From Achromobacter sp. Marseille-Q4962 (GTDB lineage Bacteria; Pseudomonadota; Gammaproteobacteria; Burkholderiales; Burkholderiaceae_B): 64,000 nucleotides of DNA. Position numbers and translations under genes: made by a program. The stretch covers positions 1 through 64,000 of the forward strand of contig NZ_CALSFU010000005.1 in the NCBI RefSeq assembly GCF_943737005.1, given 5' to 3'. Under the pieces are notes generated by a model, which had not been told where the DNA came from, searched no databases, and worked only from the letters and a program-made list of their open reading frames with translations. Below are positions 36,821-45,554 of this stretch, piece after piece; positions within the stretch are counted from its first letter, which is position 1, and every line of letters starts with the position of its first letter.

Positions 36821-36853
36821 GTGCGCGGCGCGGCCTCTTTCTAGAATTGATTT

Positions 36854-36866
36854 GAGAATAATTCTC
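36854..36866. promoter_or_regulatory. Fur box upstream of the TonB receptor
   Basis: GAGAATAATTCTC is a perfect 13-bp palindrome inside TTGAGAATAATTCTCATTG, close to the Fur consensus GATAATGATAATCATTATC. It lies 24 bp before the receptor start. Confidence 0.75.
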
Positions 36867-36889
36867 ATTGATAAAGAAAGAGGGACGTT

Positions 36890-39022
36890 GTGCGAAACAG
36901 CTTGAACACGCGCCGCCCGCGCGGATGCGCGAGGGGCCTGCCGCTTCTGCTCGCGGCGGCGGCGGGCGGGGCCTGCGCCCAGGAGCCGGCTGCGGAGGCG
37001 GCGCGGGAAGCCGCCACCCTGCCGGCCGTGACGGTCAGCGGCGAGGGCGTGGCCCCGCGCACGGCCACGCTGGGCAGGATGCCGCTGGCGGTGCGCGAGA
37101 TTCCGCAGTCGGTGTCGGTCATCGGCCAGGAGCGCCTGCGCGAACAGAACCTGCGGAGCCTGGACGAGGTCATGCAGCATGCCACGGGCATCACGGTGCA
37201 GCCCTACCAGCTTCTGACCACGGCGTATTACGCGCGCGGCTTCAAGGTGGATTCGTTCGAGCAGGACGGGGTGCCGGTGCTCATGGGCAATACCGCCGCC
37301 TCGCCGCAGGACATGGCCATTTACGAACGCGTGGAAATCCTGCGCGGCGCCAACGGGCTGATGCACGGCGCGGGCAACCCGGCCGCCACCGTGAATCTGG
37401 TGCGCAAGCGTCCGCAGCGCGAGTTCGGTTTCGAGGGCATGCTGAGCGCCGGCAGCTGGGACCGCTACCGCGCGCAGGTGGACCTGGGCGGCCCGCTCAA
37501 CGACAGCGGCAGCGTGCGCGGGCGCATCGTCGGCGCGCATGAGGACCGCGGCTATTTCTATGACGTGGCCGACCAGCAGTCGGGGCTGCTCTACGCCGTG
37601 GGCGAGGCCGACCTCGGCCCGCGCACCGTGCTGTCGGCCGGGGTGCAGACGCAGCGCATCCGCTCCACCACCAACATGGCCGGCGTGCCGCGGTACGCGG
37701 ATGGCGGCGACATCGGCCTGCCGCGCTCCACCTACCTGGACGCGGACTGGGACCGTTTCAATTGGGACGCCACACGGGTGTTTGCCGACCTGGAACACCG
37801 CTTCGGCGCGGGCTGGACGGCAAAGATCAGCGTCAACCACCTGCGCGCCGACAGCAACCTGAAGTATGCGGGCGCGTACGGCGCGATCGACCGCGAAACC
37901 GGGCTGGGGTCGCGCCTGATGGGCGGCGCCTACAAGTTCGACAATACGCAGACCAGCGTGGACGCCTACCTGAGCGGGCCTTTTACGTTGCTGGGCCGCC
38001 GTCATGAACTGGTGGCGGGCGGCAACGCGCAGCGCATCGCCACCGAGCAGTACTCGGCCGCGCTGACGCCGGCGCTGAACGTGCCCGTGAACGTCTTCGA
38101 CTGGGATCCGCACGGCGTGCCCGAGCCGGGCACCGGCCCCTACGTCTCGCCGGGCGAGACGCGGCTCAAGCAGCAGGGCGTGTACGCCATGGGGCGCTTC
38201 TCGCTGGCCGACCCGGTGACGCTGGCGCTGGGCGGGCGCATGAGCTGGTGGAACCAGCGCGCGCCCAAGGCGCGGCAGCAGATCGATCCCGAGTTCACGC
38301 CCTACGGCGGCCTGATCGTGGACCTGAGCCGCGAGTGGTCGCTCTACGGCAGCTACGCGCAGGTCTTCCAGCCCCAAAGCGAGCTCACGCGCGACGGCCG
38401 GCCGCTGGACCCCATTACCGGCACCAACTACGAGGCCGGCATCAAGGGCGAGCTGGCGGGCGGGGCGCTCGAAGTGTCGCTGGCGGCTTTCCAGATCACG
38501 CAGAAGAACCGCGCGCAGCAGGATCCCGACTGGCCCTGCGTGGGCAGCAACTGTTACTACATCCCGGGCGGCAGGGTGCGCAGCCGCGGCATCGAGGCCG
38601 AGGCGTCGGGGCGCGTGACGCCGCACTGGACGCTGGCGGCGGGCTACACCTACAACACCAGCAAGTACCTCGAAGACGCGGTATCGGGCGGGCAGCCGTT
38701 CGCGCGGTTCACGCCCAAGCACATCTTCCGTCTCTGGACGAACTACGACCTGCCCGTGCTGGAGCGCCGCCTGAGCGTGGGCGGCGGCGTGCAGATGCAG
38801 TCGGGCTTTGCCACCGTGTCGGGGCCGGTCACGCTGCGCCAGGGCGGCTACACCCTGGTGGACCTGCGCCTGGCTTACCGCTACGACAAGCATCTCACCG
38901 CGGCCCTCAACGTCAACAACCTGTTCGACCGCCGCTACTACCAGAGCCTGTCCGGCACCGCGTGGAACAACCGCTACGGCGAGCCGCGCAACGTGATGCT
39001 GACCCTGCGCGCGCAGTATTGA
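36890..39022 (+). CDS. TonB-dependent ferric siderophore receptor
   Basis: A 710-residue outer-membrane receptor. A signal peptide (cleavage after ACA, about residue 30) is followed by the plug domain (PQSVSVIGQERLREQNLRSLDEVM, GVPVLMGN, ERVEILRGANGLMHGAGNPAATVNLVRKRP) and a barrel ending with the TonB box-type C-terminal aromatic (NVMLTLRAQY). The plug resembles FhuE/FpvA-type hydroxamate receptors. There is no FecA-like N-terminal signalling domain. Start GTG 36890 has GAGGGA upstream. It is the Fur- and AraC-controlled centre of the locus. Ligand not predictable. Confidence 0.92.
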   Translation: MRNSLNTRRPRGCARGLPLLLAAAAGGACAQEPAAEAAREAATLPAVTVSGEGVAPRTATLGRMPLAVREIPQSVSVIGQERLREQNLRSLDEVMQHATGITVQPYQLLTTAYYARGFKVDSFEQDGVPVLMGNTAASPQDMAIYERVEILRGANGLMHGAGNPAATVNLVRKRPQREFGFEGMLSAGSWDRYRAQVDLGGPLNDSGSVRGRIVGAHEDRGYFYDVADQQSGLLYAVGEADLGPRTVLSAGVQTQRIRSTTNMAGVPRYADGGDIGLPRSTYLDADWDRFNWDATRVFADLEHRFGAGWTAKISVNHLRADSNLKYAGAYGAIDRETGLGSRLMGGAYKFDNTQTSVDAYLSGPFTLLGRRHELVAGGNAQRIATEQYSAALTPALNVPVNVFDWDPHGVPEPGTGPYVSPGETRLKQQGVYAMGRFSLADPVTLALGGRMSWWNQRAPKARQQIDPEFTPYGGLIVDLSREWSLYGSYAQVFQPQSELTRDGRPLDPITGTNYEAGIKGELAGGALEVSLAAFQITQKNRAQQDPDWPCVGSNCYYIPGGRVRSRGIEAEASGRVTPHWTLAAGYTYNTSKYLEDAVSGGQPFARFTPKHIFRLWTNYDLPVLERRLSVGGGVQMQSGFATVSGPVTLRQGGYTLVDLRLAYRYDKHLTAALNVNNLFDRRYYQSLSGTAWNNRYGEPRNVMLTLRAQY

Positions 39023-39053
39023 ACGCGCGCCGATTTCCCGAGGAGGATTATTC

Positions 39054-39467
39054 ATGACAGACCGTTCCGAGACGACGCCCGCGCCCGAGGCCTTCGACTG
39101 GCTGGAACATTTCCTGGCCCTGGACGCGGGCGGCGGGGTGCGCGGCATCGGCAAACTCAAGCGCCTGGCGCCGCACGAAGGCTGGCTGGTGGGCGTGAAG
39201 GCCGCGGCCAGCGATGCCGACGTGCACGGCCATGTCTGGGAGCGGCACCCCGCCGGCGACGAGGTGCTCTTCGTGCTGGAGGGGCGCGTCGTGCTCACGC
39301 TGCTGGACGGCGAGGAGCGCGAGCACGACCTGCTGCTGGACACCCGGCGCGGCGCCATCGTGCCGCGCGGCGTGTGGCACCGGCTGCACATCGCCTGTCC
39401 GGCCAGGATCCTGTTCGTCACGCCCGGCCAGGGCAGCGAACACCGCCGCGCGGGAGCCGCGCAATGA
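39054..39467 (+). CDS. Cupin-domain protein in the siderophore locus
   Basis: A 137-residue single cupin: DVHGHVWERHPAGDEVLFVLEGRVVLTLLDG (motif 1 with H, H and E ligands), then RRGAIVPRGVWHRLHI (motif 2 with a late His). It may bind a metal. It follows the receptor by 31 bp with a strong AGGAGG site and overlaps the next gene by ATGA, so it is part of the same operon. Its role could be siderophore modification or iron release, but this is inferred only from context. Confidence 0.82.
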   Translation: MTDRSETTPAPEAFDWLEHFLALDAGGGVRGIGKLKRLAPHEGWLVGVKAAASDADVHGHVWERHPAGDEVLFVLEGRVVLTLLDGEEREHDLLLDTRRGAIVPRGVWHRLHIACPARILFVTPGQGSEHRRAGAAQ

Positions 39468-40708
39468 GCGGCGCCGTGACGGGCAGGCGCGGCGCGCGGG
39501 CGCACCTGTTCCTGATGGTGGGCGCGCTGTATTTCTCGCAGGGCATTCCGCTGGGCGTGGCCATGGAGGCGCTGCCGGCGCTGTTGCGGCGCGATGGCGC
39601 CGCGCTGCAGACGCTGGCCTGGCTGCCGCTGGCGGGCTTGCCCTGGGTGCTCAAGTTCCTGTGGGCGCCGGCGGTGGACAACCGCTGGCGCGCGGCGCTG
39701 GGCCGGCGGCGCAGTTGGATCCTGCCCATGCAGTCGGTGGTGCTGGCCTGCCTGCTGGCGGTGGCCGCGCTGGGGATTTCCGCGGCCACCGCGGCCTGGG
39801 TAGCGGGCCTGATGGCGCTGGCTTCGCTGGCCAGCGCCACGCAGGACATCGCCACCGATGGCCTGGCGGCCGAGCGCTTCGCCGGGCAGGACCTGGCGCG
39901 CGCCAATGCCATCCAGGTCGGCGGCACGATGGTGGGGTTCTTCGCGGGCGGGCCCGGCAGCCTGATCGCGAGCGCCTACGTGGGGCAGCGCGCGGCGCTG
40001 GCGCTGCTGGCCGGCGTGGTTGCGTGCAGCCTGGCGCTGGCCGCCGCCTGGCGCGAGACGCCGCCGGCTGCGGCGGGCGCATCGCCGCGCGCCACCCTGG
40101 CCGGATTCGCGCGCCGGCCCGGGGCCTGGGCGCTGGCCCTGGCCGCCCTGCTGTCGGCGGTGACGGCGGTGTCGGGCTACGGCTTGTCCAGGCTGTTCCT
40201 GGTGGACATGGGCTGGACGGTGGAGGCCGTGGGCCGCGCCGGCATGGCGGGCGGCGTGGTGACGGTGCTGCTGGGCTGCGGCGGCGGCGCCTGGCTCACG
40301 GGGCGGCTGGGCGCGCGCGGCGCGCTGTCCCTGGGACTGGCGGCCTCGGGCGCCGCGGCGCTGGCATGGCTGGCGCTGGCCCGGGCCGGCGCGCCGGTCG
40401 CGCCCTGGACGGCCTATGCCGCCCAGGCGCTGGGCGCGTTCGGCGCGGGCGCGGCCTCGGTCGGCCTGATGACCCTGGCCATGCGGTTCGCCCGCGCCGG
40501 CAGGCAGGCCGGCACCGACATGACCGCGGTGCAGAGCGCGCGCGACCTGGGCGAGATCCTGGCTTCCTCGCTCATGACCGGACTGGCCGCGGCGCTGGGC
40601 TATGGCGGCGGCTCCGCCTGCGGGCTGGCGGTGGCGCTGGCGACGCTGGCCTTCGTGGTGGGAGGGTTGAAGACCGGCCGCAAGCCGCTGGAAAGCAGCC
40701 GGGCATAG
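39464..40708 (+). CDS. MFS permease of the RhtX/FptX siderophore-uptake type
   Basis: A 414-residue membrane protein with 12 predicted helices. The N-terminus LFLMVGALYFSQGIPLGVAMEALPALLR and LPWVLKFLWAPAVDNRWRAALGRRRSWILPMQ closely follow the RhtX/FptX pattern, also shared with AmpG. In those systems a single MFS permease carries the ferric siderophore across the inner membrane instead of an ABC importer. The location after the TonB receptor and cupin supports that role. Start ATG 39464 is inside the cupin's stop. Confidence 0.85.
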   Translation: MSGAVTGRRGARAHLFLMVGALYFSQGIPLGVAMEALPALLRRDGAALQTLAWLPLAGLPWVLKFLWAPAVDNRWRAALGRRRSWILPMQSVVLACLLAVAALGISAATAAWVAGLMALASLASATQDIATDGLAAERFAGQDLARANAIQVGGTMVGFFAGGPGSLIASAYVGQRAALALLAGVVACSLALAAAWRETPPAAAGASPRATLAGFARRPGAWALALAALLSAVTAVSGYGLSRLFLVDMGWTVEAVGRAGMAGGVVTVLLGCGGGAWLTGRLGARGALSLGLAASGAAALAWLALARAGAPVAPWTAYAAQALGAFGAGAASVGLMTLAMRFARAGRQAGTDMTAVQSARDLGEILASSLMTGLAAALGYGGGSACGLAVALATLAFVVGGLKTGRKPLESSRA

Positions 40709-40782
40709 GGCGGGCGAGGGGCCGGTTCCGGCGCGCGCGGGCCCTCGGGGTAAACTTGCCGGCTTTTTGCCAGGAATCTCCC

Positions 40783-42036
40783 ATGCCTACTCCTGCTTGC
40801 GGCGTCGACTTCGGCACGTCGAATTCCACCGTCGGCTGGAGCCGGCCCGGGCAGCCCGCGCTGCTGGCCCTGGAGGACGGCAAGCCGACCCTGCCTTCGG
40901 CCATTTTCTTCCACGACGAAGACGCCGAGGTGAGCTACGGCCGCGCCGCCATCGCCGACTACCTGGCGGGCTACGACGGCCGCCTGATGCGCGCCATGAA
41001 AAGCCTGCTGGGCAGCTCGCTGATGGACGGGGCGACCGAAGTGCAGGGCAGGTCGGTGCCGTTTCGCGTACTGCTGGCGCGCTTCATCGGCGAGCTCAAG
41101 CGCCGCGCCGAGGCGGCCGCGGGCCGCGCCTTCACGCGGGCGGTGCTGGGCCGGCCGGTCTATTTCGTGGACGGCGACCCGGCGGCCGACCGGCTGGCGC
41201 AGGACACGCTGGCCGGCATTGCCGCCGGCGTGGGCTTTGCAGAGGTCGAATTCCAGTTCGAGCCGCTGGCCGCCGCCTTCCACTACGAATCCGGCATCGC
41301 GCGCGAGGAGCTCGTGCTGGTGATCGACATCGGCGGCGGCACGTCCGACTTTTCCCTGATCCGGCTCGGCCCGGAGCACGCCGCGCGCGCCGACCGCCGC
41401 GCCGACATCCTGGCCTATGGCGGCGTGCACATCGGCGGCGCGGATTTCGACAAGCAGCTCAGCCTGGCCCGGGTCATGCCGCTGCTGGGACTGGGCAGCC
41501 GCCTGCGCAGCGGCAAGGACGTGCCTTCCACCCAGTACGGCAATCTGGCGTGCTGGCACACCATCAACCAGGCTTACACGCGCAAGGCGGCGGAGCATTT
41601 CGCCTATATCCGCGCCGAGGCGGGCGAGCGCGACAAGATCGACCTGCTGCTCAAGCTGGTGCGCGAGCGCGCCGGCCACTGGGTGGCGGTGCAGGTGGAA
41701 GAGGCCAAGATCGCGCTGTCCACCGAGCCCTCGGCGCGCATCGGCCTGGACCGCCTCGCCCAGGGGCTGGGCGTGGATGTGGCGCGCGCGGCCTTCGACG
41801 CCTGCGTGCAGGGGCTGGTGGACAGGGTGGGCGCCACGGTGCGGGCGCTGCTGGCCGACGCGGGCATCGGCCCGGGCGGCGTGGATACGGTGTTCTTCAC
41901 TGGCGGATCGAGCCGCGTGCCGCGCCTGCGCGAATGCGTGTCGGCGCTGGTTCCGGGAGCACGCAGCGTGGAGGGCGATCTCTTCGGCAGCATCGGCGCG
42001 GGGCTGGCGCTGGACGCCAGCCGGCGGTTCGGCTGA
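40783..42036 (+). CDS. Hsp70-like chaperone (YegD type)
   Basis: A 417-residue protein with the actin/Hsp70 ATPase fold: VDFGTSNSTVGWSRPG (phosphate 1), LVLVIDIGGGTSDFSLIRL (phosphate 2), YGGVHIGGADFDKQL and VFFTGGSSRVPRLRECV (adenosine). No substrate-binding domain follows; the protein ends soon after the ATPase, as in YegD. The role of YegD-type proteins is unknown. The Nudix and ferredoxin genes follow in the same direction. Confidence 0.88.
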   Translation: MPTPACGVDFGTSNSTVGWSRPGQPALLALEDGKPTLPSAIFFHDEDAEVSYGRAAIADYLAGYDGRLMRAMKSLLGSSLMDGATEVQGRSVPFRVLLARFIGELKRRAEAAAGRAFTRAVLGRPVYFVDGDPAADRLAQDTLAGIAAGVGFAEVEFQFEPLAAAFHYESGIAREELVLVIDIGGGTSDFSLIRLGPEHAARADRRADILAYGGVHIGGADFDKQLSLARVMPLLGLGSRLRSGKDVPSTQYGNLACWHTINQAYTRKAAEHFAYIRAEAGERDKIDLLLKLVRERAGHWVAVQVEEAKIALSTEPSARIGLDRLAQGLGVDVARAAFDACVQGLVDRVGATVRALLADAGIGPGGVDTVFFTGGSSRVPRLRECVSALVPGARSVEGDLFGSIGAGLALDASRRFG

Positions 42037-42095
42037 GGCGCGCCGGTGGTAAGCTGCATCGTCGTCTTCCCGCCTTCCATGTTTCTCCATTTGCC

Positions 42096-42683
42096 ATGAC
42101 GCCTCCCGCCGAAACCCATCTCGTCGAAACGCTCGTCTCGCGCGAAACGCCCTACGAGGGCAAGTTCCTGAAGATCCGGCGCGACACCGTGGCCCTGCCC
42201 AACGGCAACCAGGGTGTGCGCGAATACGTGGTGCACCCGGGCGCGGTGGTCGTCATTCCGCTGCTGGACGATGGCCGCGTGCTGCTGGAGCGCCAGTTCC
42301 GCTATCCCGTCGGCCGCGTCATGACGGAGTTTCCCGCCGGCAAGCTGGACCCGGGCGAAGATCCGCTGGTCTGCGGCAAGCGCGAGCTGCTCGAGGAAAC
42401 CGGCTACACCGCGCGCGAGTGGGCCTGCGCGGGGGCGCTGCACCTGGCCATCGCCTATTCCACCGAGATCATCCACATCTTCTTCGCGCGCGGCCTGTCG
42501 GCCGGCGCGCGCCAGCTCGACCAGGACGAGTTCCTGGACGTATGCAGCGCCCGCCCCGAAGAACTGTACGAGGCTTGCCGCAAGGGCGAAGTCACCGACG
42601 CCAAGACGCTGACCTGCGTGCTCTGGCTGCAGAACGTCCTGTCCGGCGCGTGGAAGCTGCCGTGGCAGGCGCAGGAAAATTGA
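42096..42683 (+). CDS. Nudix hydrolase (ADP-ribose pyrophosphatase type)
   Basis: A 195-residue protein. REYVVHPGAVVVIPLLDDGRVLLERQFRYPVGR leads to a full Nudix box, GKLDPGEDPLVCGKRELLEETGY (glycine, glutamates and REL-EE in the right spacing). The order and length fit NudF-type ADP-ribose pyrophosphatases, which cleave ADP-ribose to AMP and ribose 5-phosphate. ATG 42096 starts the recognised domain. It is coupled to the ferredoxin gene. Confidence 0.88.
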   Translation: MTPPAETHLVETLVSRETPYEGKFLKIRRDTVALPNGNQGVREYVVHPGAVVVIPLLDDGRVLLERQFRYPVGRVMTEFPAGKLDPGEDPLVCGKRELLEETGYTAREWACAGALHLAIAYSTEIIHIFFARGLSAGARQLDQDEFLDVCSARPEELYEACRKGEVTDAKTLTCVLWLQNVLSGAWKLPWQAQEN

Positions 42684-43027
42684 AGCCTGCCGCCGATGGC
42701 GCGTTTGCTGTGCGGGTGGAGCCGGCCGGGTTCAGGTTCGAGGCCGGGGCCGGCGCGTCGCTGCTGATGGCCGCGCAGGCCGCCGGCATCAGGCTGCCCA
42801 GCTCCTGCCGCAACGGCGCGTGCCGCGCCTGCATGTGCCGGCTGGTCGAGGGCGAAATAGCCTACGCCGTCGAATGGCCGGGCCTGTCGCGCGACGAAAA
42901 GGACGAAGGCTGGATCCTGCCCTGCGTGGCGCTGGCCCGCTCCGCCCTGGTGATCGAGTCGCCGCTGGCCGCGCCGCACGTGCCCGAGGCGCCGCCGCCC
43001 CGGCCCCTCACCGGCGCGCGCCGCTGA
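42662..43027 (+). CDS. [2Fe-2S] ferredoxin-like protein
   Basis: A protein of about 121 residues with a plant-type ferredoxin cluster motif: LPSSCRNGACRACMCRL (C-x4-C-x2-C plus one extra Cys) and the fourth ligand in GWILPCVAL. It overlaps the end of the Nudix gene. GTG 42662 has GGAAG five bases upstream and is preferred; TTG 42680 overlaps the Nudix stop but is close to its possible SD. It should carry electrons to an unknown partner. Confidence 0.82.
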   Translation: MAGAGKLKPAADGAFAVRVEPAGFRFEAGAGASLLMAAQAAGIRLPSSCRNGACRACMCRLVEGEIAYAVEWPGLSRDEKDEGWILPCVALARSALVIESPLAAPHVPEAPPPRPLTGARR

Positions 43028-43030
43028 GCG

Positions 43031-43050
43031 CCGGCCCCGCTTCGGGCCGG
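43031..43050. terminator. Hairpin between convergent ferredoxin and MFS genes
   Basis: CCGGCCC-cgcttc-GGGCCGG forms a 7-bp stem with a 6-nt loop just after the ferredoxin stop and before the convergent transporter's stop. It lacks a T-run, so it may act weakly in both directions. Confidence 0.4.
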
Positions 43051-43066
43051 GCGCGGCATCGCGGCC

Positions 43067-44368
43067 TCACTCGTGGCGGTCGATGGCCGAATGGCGCCGG
43101 GTGTCGCGCATGGTCATGTAGACCAGCAGCGACACGAAGATGATGCCCGACAGATAGTAGTAGAACCAGGTCTCGTGCCCCTGCTGCTTGAACCAGAGCG
43201 CGATGGCCGGCGCGGTGCCGCCGAAAATGGACACGGTGACCGCGTAGGGCACGGCCACGCCGGTGGCGCGGATGTTGGTGGGAAACAGTTCCGCCTTCAC
43301 CACCGCGTTGATCGACGTATAGCAGGCCGTGAAAATCCACGCGCCCGAGATCAGCAGGAAGGCCATGAAGGGAGAGGTGGTGTGCGACAGCGTCTTGAGG
43401 ATGGGAGCCGTGAGCACGGCTCCCGCCACGCCGAAGAACACCAGGAGGGGCTTGCGGCCTATCTTGTCGGACAGCGCGCCGTAGACCGGCTGCAGGATCA
43501 GCGCGAAGATGAGCGTGGCGGCGATCACGTAGGTCGTGACGTGGTCGGAGAACCCTGCCGTCTGCCGCACGAAGGTCTGCATGTAGGTGGTGAACGTATA
43601 AAAGGCCGCCGTGCCGCCCGCCGTCAGGCCCACCACGATGGCCACTTCGCGCGGGTACGCCAGCAGGCCGCGCAGCGAACTGGTGCGCGGCTTGTGGCGG
43701 CTGGCCTCCTTGTACGATTCGGTTTCCGGCATGTCGCGGCGCATCACCGCCGTGATGATGGCGAGCATGGCGCCGATCACGAAAGGAATGCGCCAGCCCC
43801 ATTCCTTGAGCTGTTCCGGCGTCAGGAATACGTTCTGCAGCAGCAGCAGGACCAGGATGGCGCTCAATTGGCCCCCGATGAGGGTCACGTACTGGAAGCT
43901 GGAATAGAAGCCCCGGTGCTCCGGGTCGGCGATCTCGGTGAGGTAGGTGGCGCTGGCGCCGTATTCCCCGCCCAGGCTCAGCCCCTCGATCACGCGCGCC
44001 AGGGCCAGCACGGCCGGCGCCGCGAGCCCGATGCTGGCGTAGGTTGGCGTGACCGCGATGACCAGCGAGCCCACGCACATCATGCCCACCGACACCATGA
44101 GCGAAAGCCGGCGTCCGTGGCGGTCGGCGATGTGGCCGAAGAGCCATCCGCCCAACGGCCGCACGATGAAGCCGGCGGCGAACAGCGTGGCCGCATTGAG
44201 CTGCTGCACGACGGGATCGTGAGAGGGGAAGAAGGCGGGGGCGAAATACAGGGCGAAGGCGGTATAAGCGTAGAAGTCGTACCACTCGACCAGGTTGCCC
44301 ATGGAACCCACGAAAATGGCTTTGATGCGGCGCCTGGCGTCGGGCATGTCTAGGTAGGTGTGCGTCAT
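43067..44368 (-). CDS. MFS transporter of the metabolite:H+ symporter (MHS) family
   Basis: A 433-residue permease with 12 helices. It begins RRIKAIFVGSMGNLVEWYDFYAYTAFALYFAPAFFP, the MHS signature, with RPLGGWLFGHIADRHGRR in the 2-3 loop and EGLSLGGEYGASATYLTEIA in helix 4-5. Such proteins include alpha-ketoglutarate permease KgtP and ShiA; the C-terminal part ALSDKIGRKPLLVF is also typical. The start is ATG 44368, with AAGGAC upstream. It probably imports a dicarboxylate or similar acid with protons. It is convergent with the ferredoxin gene. Confidence 0.9.
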   Translation of the reverse strand: MTHTYLDMPDARRRIKAIFVGSMGNLVEWYDFYAYTAFALYFAPAFFPSHDPVVQQLNAATLFAAGFIVRPLGGWLFGHIADRHGRRLSLMVSVGMMCVGSLVIAVTPTYASIGLAAPAVLALARVIEGLSLGGEYGASATYLTEIADPEHRGFYSSFQYVTLIGGQLSAILVLLLLQNVFLTPEQLKEWGWRIPFVIGAMLAIITAVMRRDMPETESYKEASRHKPRTSSLRGLLAYPREVAIVVGLTAGGTAAFYTFTTYMQTFVRQTAGFSDHVTTYVIAATLIFALILQPVYGALSDKIGRKPLLVFFGVAGAVLTAPILKTLSHTTSPFMAFLLISGAWIFTACYTSINAVVKAELFPTNIRATGVAVPYAVTVSIFGGTAPAIALWFKQQGHETWFYYYLSGIIFVSLLVYMTMRDTRRHSAIDRHE

Positions 44369-44484
44369 CGCTGTCCTTCCGGTGAGCCTCTCGGGAGCTG
44401 CCGGCCGTCGTGAAACGGGGGCCATGTCCGCCATCTTGCGCCCGGCGGCGAAAAAATGCACGCGCCGCGCCCGGCGGCTCCGGC

Positions 44485-45537
44485 TCAGCGCGGGGCGATA
44501 GCCTGGCAGGAGGCCGCTTTGTCGTCCGGCCGGGCCTGCTCGCCCAGCAGGGCGCGCACGCCGCACTCGGAGCCGAACATGCGCCCGCTGTCGTGCCCCA
44601 CGCCGGCCACTTCGTAGCCCTGGCGGCGCAGCGGCACGGGGCGCGGGCCGCGCGAGGCCAGCAGGTATTCGTAGCGCAGGTAGCCCAGGCCGCGCGCCAG
44701 GCGCGTGGCGCCCTGCGCCTCGGCGCCGCAGCTCTTGTCCAGCAGCCGGTGTTCGGGGTTGTTGTCGGCCGATCCCAGCAGATAGGTGACGTCGCGGTCC
44801 GCATAGCGCACGAAGAGCCGCGATTCGTCGGTTTCGCGGGCATAGGCGGGCAGTTTGTCGGGGCCGTATTTGTACTGGTTGTAGGTGGGGCAGATGCCGC
44901 GCTCGTAGCGGGCGTAGCCCTGGCCGCCGGGGCGCGGGCGCTCGCTGCCCAGGTAGAGATAGGAAGAGGGGTTGGCGATCACGTAGCGCACCGCCACGCC
45001 GTCGCGGCGCAGCGCGCCGTCGAGGTTGTTCAGCACCGCGTAGCGCTGCACCAGCTGTGCGCCGCCCGAATGGCCGGCCAGCACGATGCTTTCCAGCAGC
45101 GGCAGGCGCTTGCGGTCGGCCAGCCCGCGCAGCAGGTCGTCGATGACGTGGAACGACGAGACGGGCGCCGGGCGGCCGGGCGCCTGCACGCTTTCGCCGC
45201 CTTCTTCCCAGCTCGATTTGCGCCAGGCCGCCACGCCCGGAAAGCCCGAGTCGATGGAGCCCACGTAGCGGGGCGCCACGATGAGGGTGTTCGACGCGTA
45301 GGCGGGGTTGGCCGCGAGCAGCCGGGCGGCTTCTTCGTAGTAGTGGTCGGCGTCGCGCTTGACACCATGGAACACCACCAGGAGATGCCGGATGCCGCGC
45401 AGCTCGCCCCGGGCCAGGTCGCGGTTGGCGTAGACCGCGATCTTGTATGCATGCCCGGGCTTGCCCAGGGACAGCGCCTGCCAGCGCGGCGGCGCGGCAT
45501 CTGGCCGCCGGCCGGACGCGGTCGCGAAGCGGCGCAC
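44485..45537 (-). CDS. Alpha/beta-hydrolase fold protein
   Basis: A protein of about 350 residues. HLLVVFHGVKRDADHYYEEAARLL gives the oxyanion region and IVLAGHSGGAQLVQRYAVLNN the nucleophile elbow G-H-S-G-G; VAGVGHDSGRMFGSE near the C-terminus supplies the likely catalytic His. No signal peptide is clear. In this frame the earliest plausible start is GTG 45537. An ATG at 45544 with GAGGGG upstream lies in a different frame, so a small frameshift near the start is possible. It follows fnr by 17 bp. The substrate is unknown. Confidence 0.75.
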   Translation of the reverse strand: MRRFATASGRRPDAAPPRWQALSLGKPGHAYKIAVYANRDLARGELRGIRHLLVVFHGVKRDADHYYEEAARLLAANPAYASNTLIVAPRYVGSIDSGFPGVAAWRKSSWEEGGESVQAPGRPAPVSSFHVIDDLLRGLADRKRLPLLESIVLAGHSGGAQLVQRYAVLNNLDGALRRDGVAVRYVIANPSSYLYLGSERPRPGGQGYARYERGICPTYNQYKYGPDKLPAYARETDESRLFVRYADRDVTYLLGSADNNPEHRLLDKSCGAEAQGATRLARGLGYLRYEYLLASRGPRPVPLRRQGYEVAGVGHDSGRMFGSECGVRALLGEQARPDDKAASCQAIAPR

Positions 45538-45554
45538 GGCGCATGGCGCGCCCC

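Noticed and set aside
43067..45544. Single long minus-strand frame covering both the MHS transporter and the hydrolase region
   Set aside because: Only its C-terminal 433 residues look like a protein; the rest is the out-of-frame shadow of the hydrolase gene in GC-rich DNA.
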